A stretch of 44,416 nucleotides of DNA. Origin: Coriobacteriales bacterium. Lineage in GTDB: Bacteria; Actinomycetota; Coriobacteriia; Coriobacteriales; UMGS124. The stretch is from positions 1 through 44,416 of the forward strand of contig JAFWFL010000133.1 of NCBI GenBank assembly GCA_017515595.1, written 5' to 3'. Positions within the stretch are counted from its first letter, which is position 1. The number at the start of each line of letters is the position of its first letter. The notes beneath the pieces were generated by a model that was given only the letters and a program-made list of their open reading frames with translations, had not been told where the DNA came from and ran no database searches. Shown here piece by piece: positions 35,056 to 43,249 of this stretch. Made by a program: the position numbers and the translations under genes.

Positions 35056-38015
35056 TACTCCACCTCCGTGGTTTCTGCGTCTTCGCCATCTGATTCAAAA
35101 ACTAAGACAAGGTCTATCTCATCAAGAGGCATCTCAAGACTTTCGGGTTCTACGGGTGTCTCGGCAACTTCTTGGCCAGGTGCTTCTTCAAGCAAGCTTT
35201 CGTTTGAAGCTACAAAAGCTGCGGACGCTGATTCATCTACCAATGTAGTAGCTTCGCCATCTACGAGATTGCTCGTTACTGTTATGTTCAATACCGTCGC
35301 TTCAATCGTAATTGTCAGCGTTGTCGTGCTATAATCACTGTCGGAATCCTTGATGGTATAGCTGAACACATCATCCACCCTCATACCTGATCCCAAATTC
35401 GCTGTCAGTGTATACTGGTATGTACCATCGGCGCTCAACGTCAGCTTGCCATATTCACCATCTATTTCTGAACCTACATTGCTGCTTAGTTCGTCGGTTG
35501 AATTACCCTTGCAAACACCCACAACTTCTTCAGCTGTTACATCTGCACCAAAAATATCATTACTAAGAACACCCTTGGCAGCGTCCGTAACTTCACATCC
35601 GGTCTTTGCCGTGTCTGCCTCGAATGAATCACAATCGGCTGTTGCTGTAAGATCATCGTCAACAATTGAGATGATTAGTGTCTTCTCCTCTGCTGTAGCA
35701 CCTAAGCTATTCGTAAAACTAACAGTAAAACTGTCGGTTACATCACCGTTACTGTGATCTTGGCTTGAGGTCAGCTCATATGTGTATTTTACCACGCTAT
35801 TTTTGATCTCGTTGATGGTTAAAATACCTTTATCTGTTGTTATGGCGTTACCACCAGAATCAGACTGGCCATTGCCGTCTGCTCCTATGTAAATGCTTGA
35901 GGTACCTATAGTTATATTTCCAGCTTGACCGTTTAGCTCAAGGTTGAAGGAACCAGATGCATACTCTGAATTATTATCGGACTCTGTACCGGCATGTTGA
36001 GTGTTATTTCCATCCAGACCAGACTCATACACCATAAGGGCATCCCCCAGTGTAATAACCGGAGGCTGGTCTTCCACGCCTTCGATTGTAATTGATAGTT
36101 GCGCTTCTGAAGTGTCACCGTCTTCATCGGTAATTGTATAGGTTAATGTATCTGTTTTACTCTCGCCCACCGCAATATCTTGTGTCAGCGTGTACGTGTA
36201 GCTACCGTCTTCATTCATCACAAATATGCCGTAGGCTCCCGTAAAGGCTGTACCGATCGTGCCGTTTTCGATCGACGTCACTGTCTGTTCTGCCGGTTCA
36301 TCTGCACCAAATGTATCATTTGACAGAACACTTTCACCGGTATACCCGTTCTTTGCACTTTCCTCATCGATGATAATGTTGTCGTTTTGCGCAACAGGTA
36401 CATCATCTAGGACCGTTACTGTCACAGACTGAGAATCTGACGTGTCGCCATCATTATCTGTTGCGGTAACCGAGAAACTCTCTGTAACCTCGTCCTTACC
36501 TTGACCAGGATGCTCCGCCCTGTTTGTAAGTGCATAAATATATGTAAGTGTGCCATCTGAATAAGAGAACGATATGTTACCGTACTGCATGGCGAGTGCG
36601 CCATCTTCAGCTGGCAAAACTGTTGCTGATTGGTCATCACCAAAACTGATTGTGAACCCCTGCAGGCCATCTGCACCACTTACCAGCGTCATGGTACCTT
36701 GAGCAGAGACATCAACATCATCTGTCTGGCTGCCGTTTGAAAGACCGGCTTCGTATACTGTGAGAGTGTCTGCGTTAACCGTAAGGACCGGTACATCATC
36801 AACAATGGTAATGCTCAGGGTTTGCTCGGCTGCCGCATTATTTGTGGCATCTATTACGCTAATAGCGAACTTGTCAGCCACATCACTTTCGCTTTGGTCT
36901 TGGCTTGCGGTAAGTGTATAGGCATAGCTTACGATACCACCCTTGATACCTGTGATAGTTAAGATACCTTTGTCTGTTGAGATCGCATTGCTGCCATCTT
37001 CAACTGTCGCATCACCGTTTGTGTCTATATCAAAGTTCAAGTTACCAATGGTAAGTGCCGCGGCTTTGCCATTGAGCGTAAGCGTAATCTCACCTGACGT
37101 AGCTTCTGTAGTAGCATCAGGGTTAGAGCCTGCTTGCTGAGTATCGCTTGCGTCAAGAGCAGATTCGTATACCTTAAGAGCGTCTGAGCCTTCTTCAGGA
37201 AGTGTAATTGAAGGCTTGTTTGTATCGCCCTTGATTGCGATGGTAAGGGTTGTACAAGCAATGTCGCCGTTACCGTCCTCAATTGCATAGGTAAATATGT
37301 CTTCTACCGTTTTATCTTGTGCGATATCTTGGGTAAGCGTGTAGGAGTACGTGCCGTCAGCATTGAGAGTAAGCTTGCCGTATGTGCCTTCTACTTCTTC
37401 GCCCACTTTACCGCTTGGCGGATCTGTGGCTTCTCCTGCTGCAACACCAATAAGAGAGCCGTTGGCATCAGGACCAAAATCATCATTGGCAAGTACGCCG
37501 TCTGATTCTTCTGTTACGTTTAAGGTTACATCTGCTTCATTAAAGGTATTGGTATCTGCCATAGCTATGGGTGTTCCGTTGGGACGCATAAGGGCTACGG
37601 TCGCTATAACGTTTGAAGATACCACATCTGTAGCGCCATCTTGAAGCGCATCCCAGGTAGCGCGATGAGTACCTTCTGATGCAGAAGGCTCTGTTCCGGG
37701 ATAAAACTTGGTTGCTTCCCAGGTTTGTCCGCTCTCAGTATCTTTTACCGAGATGACAACATACATGCCCTTGGTTTCGCCCGTGATCTTATAATCGATA
37801 TCTACAAGACCGTTCCAAGGCCACCTTTGCCGGGCCGACACATCAGAGATTGAGGGGTTTGTGTTCTCAGACCCTTCTGACTGAATCTCCGGATTGGTTT
37901 CTTGCCCATCAACATCCTCTGCGAATATCGATGCAGTTAAGACACCAATTGCGAGTACCAGGCAAGCAACAAGGAAACCAAACCATCCCGCGCGCTTCAT
38001 TCTCTTCTCGGACAT
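35055..38015 (-). CDS. Large secreted adhesin-like protein with VCBS and T1SS-143-type repeats
   Basis: This 986-residue protein has an N-terminal signal helix (GFLVACLVLAIGVLTASIFA). Its body alternates two domain types. Three VCBS-like units contain VLANDDFG/VLSNDTFG/VLSNDIFG and YGKLTLNADGTYSYTLT-like strands. Three other units carry LTVYEAGL or a variant and end in SITIVDD, as in the T1SS-143 repeat. These occur in giant Gram-negative type I-secreted adhesins, where they are calcium-binding Ig-like folds. No sorting signal or membrane anchor is visible at the C-terminus, which is acidic. AAGGAGGTG precedes the ATG at 38015; the frame stays open to 38075. It is the first gene of an operon with the sortase-anchored protein. 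Confidence 0.85.
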   Translation of the reverse strand: MSEKRMKRAGWFGFLVACLVLAIGVLTASIFAEDVDGQETNPEIQSEGSENTNPSISDVSARQRWPWNGLVDIDYKITGETKGMYVVISVKDTESGQTWEATKFYPGTEPSASEGTHRATWDALQDGATDVVSSNVIATVALMRPNGTPIAMADTNTFNEADVTLNVTEESDGVLANDDFGPDANGSLIGVAAGEATDPPSGKVGEEVEGTYGKLTLNADGTYSYTLTQDIAQDKTVEDIFTYAIEDGNGDIACTTLTIAIKGDTNKPSITLPEEGSDALKVYESALDASDTQQAGSNPDATTEATSGEITLTLNGKAAALTIGNLNFDIDTNGDATVEDGSNAISTDKGILTITGIKGGIVSYAYTLTASQDQSESDVADKFAISVIDATNNAAAEQTLSITIVDDVPVLTVNADTLTVYEAGLSNGSQTDDVDVSAQGTMTLVSGADGLQGFTISFGDDQSATVLPAEDGALAMQYGNISFSYSDGTLTYIYALTNRAEHPGQGKDEVTESFSVTATDNDGDTSDSQSVTVTVLDDVPVAQNDNIIIDEESAKNGYTGESVLSNDTFGADEPAEQTVTSIENGTIGTAFTGAYGIFVMNEDGSYTYTLTQDIAVGESKTDTLTYTITDEDGDTSEAQLSITIEGVEDQPPVITLGDALMVYESGLDGNNTQHAGTESDNNSEYASGSFNLELNGQAGNITIGTSSIYIGADGNGQSDSGGNAITTDKGILTINEIKNSVVKYTYELTSSQDHSNGDVTDSFTVSFTNSLGATAEEKTLIISIVDDDLTATADCDSFEADTAKTGCEVTDAAKGVLSNDIFGADVTAEEVVGVCKGNSTDELSSNVGSEIDGEYGKLTLSADGTYQYTLTANLGSGMRVDDVFSYTIKDSDSDYSTTTLTITIEATVLNITVTSNLVDGEATTLVDESASAAFVASNESLLEEAPGQEVAETPVEPESLEMPLDEIDLVLVFESDGEDAETTEVE

Positions 38016-38187
38016 CCCGCACCTCCTTCCGTGCGTACATGACAGTCCCATAGGGATTGTCATCAATAATCCCATAGTTAAACTAATTATTTTTGCACAT
38101 AACTGTCCCGTTACAGCGGCTCAGGAACATATTTGGCAGATATTCTATACCAAACGGAGAATCCCATGATGGTACTGTGAACACTTT

Positions 38188-38247
38188 ACCTGACAAAAGA
38201 CTTGTTCTTTGCCAGGTACAGGCATTAGGTCTGTCCTTTTGTCAGGT
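38188..38247. repeat. Degenerate pair of ACCTGACAAAAGG hairpins
   Basis: ACCTGACAAAAGA (38188-38200) pairs imperfectly with TCTTTGCCAGGT (38206-38217), and AGGTCTGTCCTTTTGTCAGGT at 38227-38247 repeats the right half of the 30071-30101 hairpin exactly. These look like a duplicated and partly decayed terminator. Confidence 0.65.
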
Positions 38248-38249
38248 AG

Positions 38250-38481
38250 ATGCCGAGAAACCCTTGCCAGTCTGCCCAAAATTACCCTCGCACACAGGAA
38301 CTGCCACATGGGAATAAGCCCGTCTACCTATACGCATCCAAATCATCCTCGCGCACAGGAATCGCTCTTTTGACGCTCAATTAATTGGATTAATTGAGCA
38401 CGAGAAAGGCTATTCCTGTGCGCTAGGATGATTTGGGCAGTCTGCCACAAGCTCCTTGCTACTGCGAGGGTTTCTCGGCAT
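38250..38481. repeat. Divergent repeat locus enclosed by a GCCGAGAA stem
   Basis: ATGCCGAGAAACCCTTGC (38250-38267) and GCGAGGGTTTCTCGGCAT (38464-38481) would form an 18-bp stem with one mismatch, but about 200 bp lie between. Inside, units with ATTCCTGTGCGC and GAGGATGATTTGG-like ends occur twice inverted (about 38272-38316 and 38336-38384) and once direct (38391-38440). They flank a CAATTAATTGGATTAATTG centre. The segment 38016-38187 holds no gene. Confidence 0.7.
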
Positions 38482-38488
38482 TATCGCC

Positions 38489-40588
38489 TTATGAGGTATG
38501 GCCGCAGACTATACAGGGATTACCCTGGTGTTCTTCTTTTTGATATTTGCCACAATACTCGCAGACATAGTAGTGGTATTTAGAATCGACATAACCGGAA
38601 AACACGTAGTGATGCCCCTTTTCTCCGTCTTTTCCATAGGGGACTGCGTTTGTGAACTTAAAAGTATCGTAGCAGTTCAGACAGATCCATACTGAATAAC
38701 CATAGTCAACGCACGTAGGCTCTATGTTATACCAGTACTCGAGATTATGACCGGTCGCGGGCTGGAAGTTCTCGATCTTTTTCTCACCGCAACGCGAGCA
38801 GGTATACTCTTCATATCCGTCTTCTGTGCAGGTAACACCATAAACGAATGTGAATACCCAGTCATGTCCCAAAGCGGAGCCTACTTCTGTCTCGAGGTAT
38901 TCCGCACCGCATTTTGTGCATACCCAGTTTTTGTTACCGTCGAACGTGCAGGTTGGCGGGTTACCTCCCTGCTGTTGCCAATCATGGCCGGTGGCGGGAA
39001 GCGGCTCGGTATAACCATCCCCGCAATAGGCACACGCATAGTAGATATAACCGTCTGTCTCGCATTCCGGCTCAACATAAGCGGCAACATAGTAGTTATG
39101 GCCGGTCGCGGGGTAATAATCTGTATATGATTCTTCGCACCCCGTGCACTGATACACAACGTAGCCGTCTGTAACGCATGTCTGGTCAACCACTTCTGCC
39201 GCATACCAGGTGTGAACATGAGGCAACGGCTTTACGACGATGTCCCCAAACAACGACATTTTGCCGGGGGCATACTCTTTGCCTTTGTAATAAATAATGC
39301 CGTTTATCTTGCAGCCGGGTTCGTATACGAGACCGGCAAGGTAGCTGTCTTCGGTAACATTCCAGACGCTGTCATTGGCGAGCGTTACATAAGCTCCGTG
39401 GTGCGTTTTATAAGATTCGTCGGTACAATAATCTTCAAAGCCTTCCTTTTGTGCCGCGGCTTGCCATTGAGAAAAACTGTATTGGTTAATAGCTCCGGTG
39501 TAGGTTGTCCCTTTGAGCTCTAAGTACAAGTCGCGCTGGTAGTCCTCGTGGGCAATGTCTCCTGTAACCGCCATGTCTTTCATAAGAACAAAAATACCGG
39601 GGTAGGTTTTGCCATCAGGAACCGCAAACCCCGTAGCAGTATCATTGCTTACAACAGTCTGGATAAGATAGCCGGTTCCGTCTTTATCCGGAAGCAATTT
39701 GCAGCTGTCGAGCGTAAGGGCAGCATTGGTTGACTTGATCAGGATAACGCTGCCTTTGGTGTGGTCTATGTATGCCTGCTCCTGGGGTTTATAGGTCACA
39801 TTGTTATCAATGGTCAGGTCAGTTTTGAGCGTCGAGTCATGAGCGTCTATGTTTGTTTGCAAAAGAGCAAGCGCTTGGGAGAGGTATTCCTGGTACTTCT
39901 CGGCCTGGTATTCTGCAGATAACTCGCTGGAGAAAAACGCCTGGTATTCCTCTGGAATCATGTTAAAGAGATATTCTTGATACTCCTCAGACAGTTCAAT
40001 GTCTGTGCTTTGGACCATAAGGGCGTTGCGGCCACCCTCAACAGTTGTGCCAAGCTGCTTGTTTGCTTGAGCGCCTTTGTCTTTGTTGCTAAGAACCTCC
40101 GCAAGTTCCTCATTGGCTTCGCCGTCCTGAATGGTGCTCAGGAGAACGTCTCCGCAGGTATCTGAGATAAGGCCTATCTCTGCAGCTTTCACCGAGCTGC
40201 CATAGGCATAAAAGCTGTTAAAGGGTCCTATGTAGACTCCACAGCCACCGTTATTGACTGTTATGCCTGATCCATAGGCATATATGCTAAGCTTTTGAGC
40301 ATCTTTCTCAAGCGCGGGGAGTACTTTTGAGGCACAAAGAATACCCAGGCCTTTCGCATCGACAGTGGAGTTGATATAGGCACCTTGACTGTCTTCTTGG
40401 CTTTGAGCTGCCTGGATGTCACCCGCCATTAAAAGACGGCCCTCTGTTGGGGTGGTTTCTTGCGCGGCTTCTGGTACCGCTTCTTCAGCAAAAACAGCTT
40501 GGATACTTAGAACGCTTACCCAGCCAACCAGAAGCATCATAACAAGGCAGATACCTATAGCGCCTAATCTCCGGAGTTTCATGCTCAT
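38489..40588 (-). CDS. Secreted cysteine-repeat protein
   Basis: This 699-residue protein has a signal peptide (LGAIGICLVMMLLVGWVSVL...VFA). The N-terminal 430 residues look like a beta-helix-type region (repeated short strands with GGRNALMVQST, KGSVILIKSTNAALTLDSCKL). The C-terminus has five or six units of about 40 residues built as TC..DGY..Y.C..CG followed by PATGH, plus a terminal CEYCG and CIVCG pair. Such zinc-ribbon-like repeats occur in secreted proteins of gut anaerobes, but their role is unknown. There is no sorting motif. The first ATG at 40588 has AGAGG 7 bp upstream. It is separate from the adhesin operon by 473 bp. Confidence 0.85.
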   Translation of the reverse strand: MSMKLRRLGAIGICLVMMLLVGWVSVLSIQAVFAEEAVPEAAQETTPTEGRLLMAGDIQAAQSQEDSQGAYINSTVDAKGLGILCASKVLPALEKDAQKLSIYAYGSGITVNNGGCGVYIGPFNSFYAYGSSVKAAEIGLISDTCGDVLLSTIQDGEANEELAEVLSNKDKGAQANKQLGTTVEGGRNALMVQSTDIELSEEYQEYLFNMIPEEYQAFFSSELSAEYQAEKYQEYLSQALALLQTNIDAHDSTLKTDLTIDNNVTYKPQEQAYIDHTKGSVILIKSTNAALTLDSCKLLPDKDGTGYLIQTVVSNDTATGFAVPDGKTYPGIFVLMKDMAVTGDIAHEDYQRDLYLELKGTTYTGAINQYSFSQWQAAAQKEGFEDYCTDESYKTHHGAYVTLANDSVWNVTEDSYLAGLVYEPGCKINGIIYYKGKEYAPGKMSLFGDIVVKPLPHVHTWYAAEVVDQTCVTDGYVVYQCTGCEESYTDYYPATGHNYYVAAYVEPECETDGYIYYACAYCGDGYTEPLPATGHDWQQQGGNPPTCTFDGNKNWVCTKCGAEYLETEVGSALGHDWVFTFVYGVTCTEDGYEEYTCSRCGEKKIENFQPATGHNLEYWYNIEPTCVDYGYSVWICLNCYDTFKFTNAVPYGKDGEKGHHYVFSGYVDSKYHYYVCEYCGKYQKEEHQGNPCIVCGHTS

Positions 40589-40632
40589 CTGTGTGCCTCT
40601 TTCGCTCCACCACCCGCTCCTTCATATGTGGC

Positions 40633-40638
40633 ATTATA
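40633..40638 (-). promoter_or_regulatory. -10 element of the cysteine-repeat protein gene
   Basis: TATAAT on the minus strand 45 bp ahead of the start codon. GTGACG or AAGTGA lies 15-17 bp further upstream as a weak -35. Confidence 0.5.
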
Positions 40639-40695
40639 CTCCAAAAAAGTAGCCGTCACTTGATAAGCTCCGCCCCACTCGGCCATCACTAAAAG

Positions 40696-41121
40696 GGATG
40701 GGATCCCTGTTTGGTGGATAAGATTCTGGTTTGTGAGATACGCTGATGGATAAGATCCCTGTTTTCGAGAGGATCGGTGGATGAGATCTGGGTTTTCGAG
40801 AGGCGCTCTGCCACAGATCTGGCTTTTCGAGAGGCGCTCTGCCACAGATCCTTGTTTTCGAGAGGATTATTGGGCTTCTCGGCATCGTGCATTTTTGATA
40901 CACAGGTATTTACCTGGTATTCTGTAAAATGCCGAGAAATCCTTCTCTTCAAAATCCTCTCGAAAACGAAGATCTGCGCCAGAGCGCCTCTCGAAAAGCC
41001 GCATCTCATCCACTTCAATCCTCTCGAAAACGGCAATCTGTGCCAAAGTAATTGGCTCCTCTTCCAAACAGCAATCTCTACCAAAATGATTGGTCCCTCT
41101 CCCAAACGGCAATCTGTGCCA
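40696..41121. repeat. Large divergent array of a 26-bp repeat (array 2)
   Basis: Ten full copies are arranged symmetrically. Inverted copies lie at 40715-40740, 40747-40772, 40778-40803, 40809-40834 and 40840-40865, with a partial copy from 40696. Direct copies lie at 40956-40981, 40987-41012, 41020-41045, 41058-41083 and 41096-41121. Read outward, units begin CCTCTCGAAAAC and end ATCTGTGCCA, with four variable central bases. Spacers are 5-6 bp in the left arm and 5, 7, 12, 12 bp in the right arm, so the step is 31-32 bp and then 33-38 bp. The inner units are the most alike, the outer ones decay. The centre (40866-40955) contains TTCTCGGCAT and ATGCCGAGAA facing outward and a promoter. Confidence 0.9.
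40895..40923 (+). promoter_or_regulatory. Promoter with palindromic spacer in the centre of array 2
   Basis: TTGATA (40895-40900), exactly 17 bp, TATTCT (40918-40923). The spacer contains the palindrome CAGGTA-TT-TACCTG (40903-40916), the usual position for a repressor site. Transcription would start near 40929, at ATGCCGAGAA, and run through the right arm. Confidence 0.65.
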
Positions 41122-41172
41122 CTTTGCAGCAACAAAAAGACCCGCCGGCGGTTATACCGGGCGGGTCTTTTT
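40929..41172 (+). ncRNA. Candidate repeat-containing small RNA
   Basis: A transcript from the promoter at 40895-40923 would pass five 26-nt units and end at the perfect terminator 41134-41172, about 244 nt in all. It would offer repeated CCUCUCGAAAA segments, which are complementary to GAGAGG-like ribosome binding sites. Two units (41020-41045 and 41096-41121) can fold a small GGCA/UGCC hairpin. No ribosome site with a credible protein is present. RNA function is inferred, not shown. Confidence 0.5.
41134..41172. terminator. Bidirectional rho-independent terminator
   Basis: AAAAAGACCCGCC (41134-41146) pairs exactly with GGCGGGTCTTTTT (41160-41172), giving a GC-rich stem with T-runs on both strands. 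It can end the rightward array-2 transcript and the minus-strand flavoprotein gene that stops at 41251. Confidence 0.9.
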
Positions 41173-41250
41173 AATTCATGTTACGGCAGGCCGAGAAAAT
41201 CGCGCTTATGCTGCCTTTTGTGTGGGATTATCCCAACACTTGGCTTTGGC

Positions 41251-43008
41251 TTAGAATTTGCCTGCTGCGAGGTCGCGGCCAAGGAGGTAACCAAAGGTGA
41301 TGCAGTTAATGCCGTAGCTGTTGCCGGGGATGGCGAAGTTGTAGTTGTTGGCGTACATGTTACCAATCATCTGACCAACGTTGAACAGACCGGGGATGGG
41401 CATGTTGTTGGCATCGCATACCTGGAGGTTGCAGTTGGTGTTGAGGCCAGCCTCGGTTGACATGAACATAGCGTAGTTGCGAGCTGCATAGAAGGGGCCC
41501 TCAGGCTTGATCTCAATGAGGTTGCTCGGATCCTTATGGAAGTCAAGGTCCTCACCGGCAGCAACGCACTCGTTGTAACGCTCAACAACAGCAACGAGCT
41601 TCTCAGGATCAAGACCAATCTTGCCGGCAAGCTCTTCAAGGGTATCGGCCTTGGTGTATGACCAGCTGCTGTCCCACATAGCAACAACGTCTTCTGCAGC
41701 CATGGCAGGTACGTCGTACTTGTTGCCAAAGAAGTACCACTCATGGCCGTTGTCAATGATTTCCTGAGCAAAGTTTGCGGTCCAGATGCCCCATGCAATG
41801 TGGCCGGGCTGTGCAAGCAGGTGGTTTGCGCTGTACGGACCGGTCATATCCTCGCGCTGATAACGCTCGGTGTTCATGTTAACATTGAGGCCCTGATGGA
41901 ATCCGAGAGGCTCATAGGAACCGGCCCATGCGCTCTGCATAATGGGAGCAGAGGTGCAGTGCTGCCAAGAAGCGCCTACCCAGAGGCCCATCTTTTGGCC
42001 GTCGCCCGGGAAGATGCCGGTCAGAGCAAAACCGGTGTTGTAGTCAACCTCAACGGGGTCAAGGCCAACCAGCGGGAGTACCTGGGGCATATACTTGGCA
42101 ACCATGTTCTTATCTGCGCAGAAACCACCGGTAGCCATAACAATGTACTTGCCGTTGAACTGGATGTAAGAACCGTCTTCCTTCTGGCCAATAACACCGG
42201 TAACAGGGCCGTCGCCTTCGCGGATGAGCTGCTTGGCAACGATGTCATACATAATCTTTGCGCCATGGGCAAGAGCGAATTCCTCTACTGCCTCAACGGC
42301 GTTCTGCTGACCGGTAGAAGCGCTGCCGGAGTCGTCGCCCTTTGCACCAAAGCCAATAGCGTAATCAGGGCCGCCCTCGTTGATGTTGTCGCGCTCAAGG
42401 AAGACCTCTACGTCTGCGTCGCGAGCGATGTCAATAACCCAGTTCATAGCCTCTTCTGAGTTGTTGTAACCACGCATCCACATTTGCTGGTCAATGCTAA
42501 AGCTTGCGGCCTTCTCTTCACGCCAGAAGAAGTCAACCGGGTCAAGGCGAGGAATACCGTACTCTTCAATAACCTTGTTGTAGGCGCTGAAGTTTGAACC
42601 GCCACGGCTGATGGGCTGGCTTGAAGCACTAAAGAGGGTGACGCTTCCGCCCTGCTCGGCAGCTGATGCGGCAACGCAAAGACCGGCCATACCTGAACCA
42701 ATAACAATGATGTCGTCCTCAATGACCTCAGCAATTTGGTCAGCGGGGATTGGCTCAGGGGCAATCTCAAAGCTCCACCTGGGAATACCGTTGGCGATAT
42801 CAACGACATACTCATCATTGTAAGGACGTCCAAAAACGTCGGCGCCGGCTACAATTGAGCCACCCTTGGTGCCGAGAGCCTCAGCGGCTGCCATAGCGCC
42901 GGAAGTGTCACCGGAGCTGGCTGCAAAAGCGCTGCCTGCGCCAAGCATTGCAGCAGCTGCGACGCCGGTACCGGCCAAGAAATTACGACGGCTCATATTG
43001 TTACTCAT
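41251..43008 (-). CDS. Tat-exported FAD-dependent reductase, fumarate-reductase fold (f)
   Basis: This 585-residue protein has a Tat signal SRRNFLAGTG and an extra segment of about 40 residues before the FAD domain (GSGMAG at 104-109), so it is longer than its five paralogues. The C-terminal FAD block reads IPGLFNVGQ. The catalytic signatures are FMSTEAGLNTN and NNYNFAIPGNSYGIN, again without the fumarate-reductase arginine motif. AAAGGAG precedes the ATG at 43008; an open frame continues far upstream to 43461 across the divergent LysR gene and is rejected. It is divergent from a LysR regulator that probably controls it. It ends at the bidirectional terminator. Confidence 0.87.
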   Translation of the reverse strand: MSNNMSRRNFLAGTGVAAAAMLGAGSAFAASSGDTSGAMAAAEALGTKGGSIVAGADVFGRPYNDEYVVDIANGIPRWSFEIAPEPIPADQIAEVIEDDIIVIGSGMAGLCVAASAAEQGGSVTLFSASSQPISRGGSNFSAYNKVIEEYGIPRLDPVDFFWREEKAASFSIDQQMWMRGYNNSEEAMNWVIDIARDADVEVFLERDNINEGGPDYAIGFGAKGDDSGSASTGQQNAVEAVEEFALAHGAKIMYDIVAKQLIREGDGPVTGVIGQKEDGSYIQFNGKYIVMATGGFCADKNMVAKYMPQVLPLVGLDPVEVDYNTGFALTGIFPGDGQKMGLWVGASWQHCTSAPIMQSAWAGSYEPLGFHQGLNVNMNTERYQREDMTGPYSANHLLAQPGHIAWGIWTANFAQEIIDNGHEWYFFGNKYDVPAMAAEDVVAMWDSSWSYTKADTLEELAGKIGLDPEKLVAVVERYNECVAAGEDLDFHKDPSNLIEIKPEGPFYAARNYAMFMSTEAGLNTNCNLQVCDANNMPIPGLFNVGQMIGNMYANNYNFAIPGNSYGINCITFGYLLGRDLAAGKF

Positions 43009-43107
43009 GTGATCTCCTTTCGTTCCGCTGCCCAAAACCGGGCGGCGAAAAGACATGCGACCCTTTGTCGCGATCGTTAAAGATAATAATAGGATAATAT
43101 GGAGTTT

Positions 43108-43131
43108 TGTAATCTTATAGTTACGCAAATG
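43108..43131. promoter_or_regulatory. Candidate LysR binding site in the divergent region
   Basis: TTGTAA, 8 bp, TTACGCAA forms an imperfect inverted repeat between the flavoprotein and LysR starts, with the T-N11-A spacing usual for LysR boxes. The 241-bp region is otherwise AT-rich and holds no gene. Confidence 0.4.
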
Positions 43132-43249
43132 GAAACTTATTATTACGTATCCCTGTTCAAGTGCAGTCAGTTTGTGTAATATAAGCACATTGATTCTATT
43201 GGTATCAAAGCAAAGAATCAAAAGAGAACCGGCAGGGGGCTGGCAAACC

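Noticed and set aside
40696-41121. CRISPR array
   Set aside because: Units are 26 bp but spacers are only 5-12 bp and partly identical, the units face away from a centre, and no cas genes lie in the window.
40585-41460. Overlapping open frames of 80-230 codons on both strands across array 2
   Set aside because: They are open only because the repeat lacks stops in several frames. They have no ribosome sites and encode repetitive, unlikely protein sequence.
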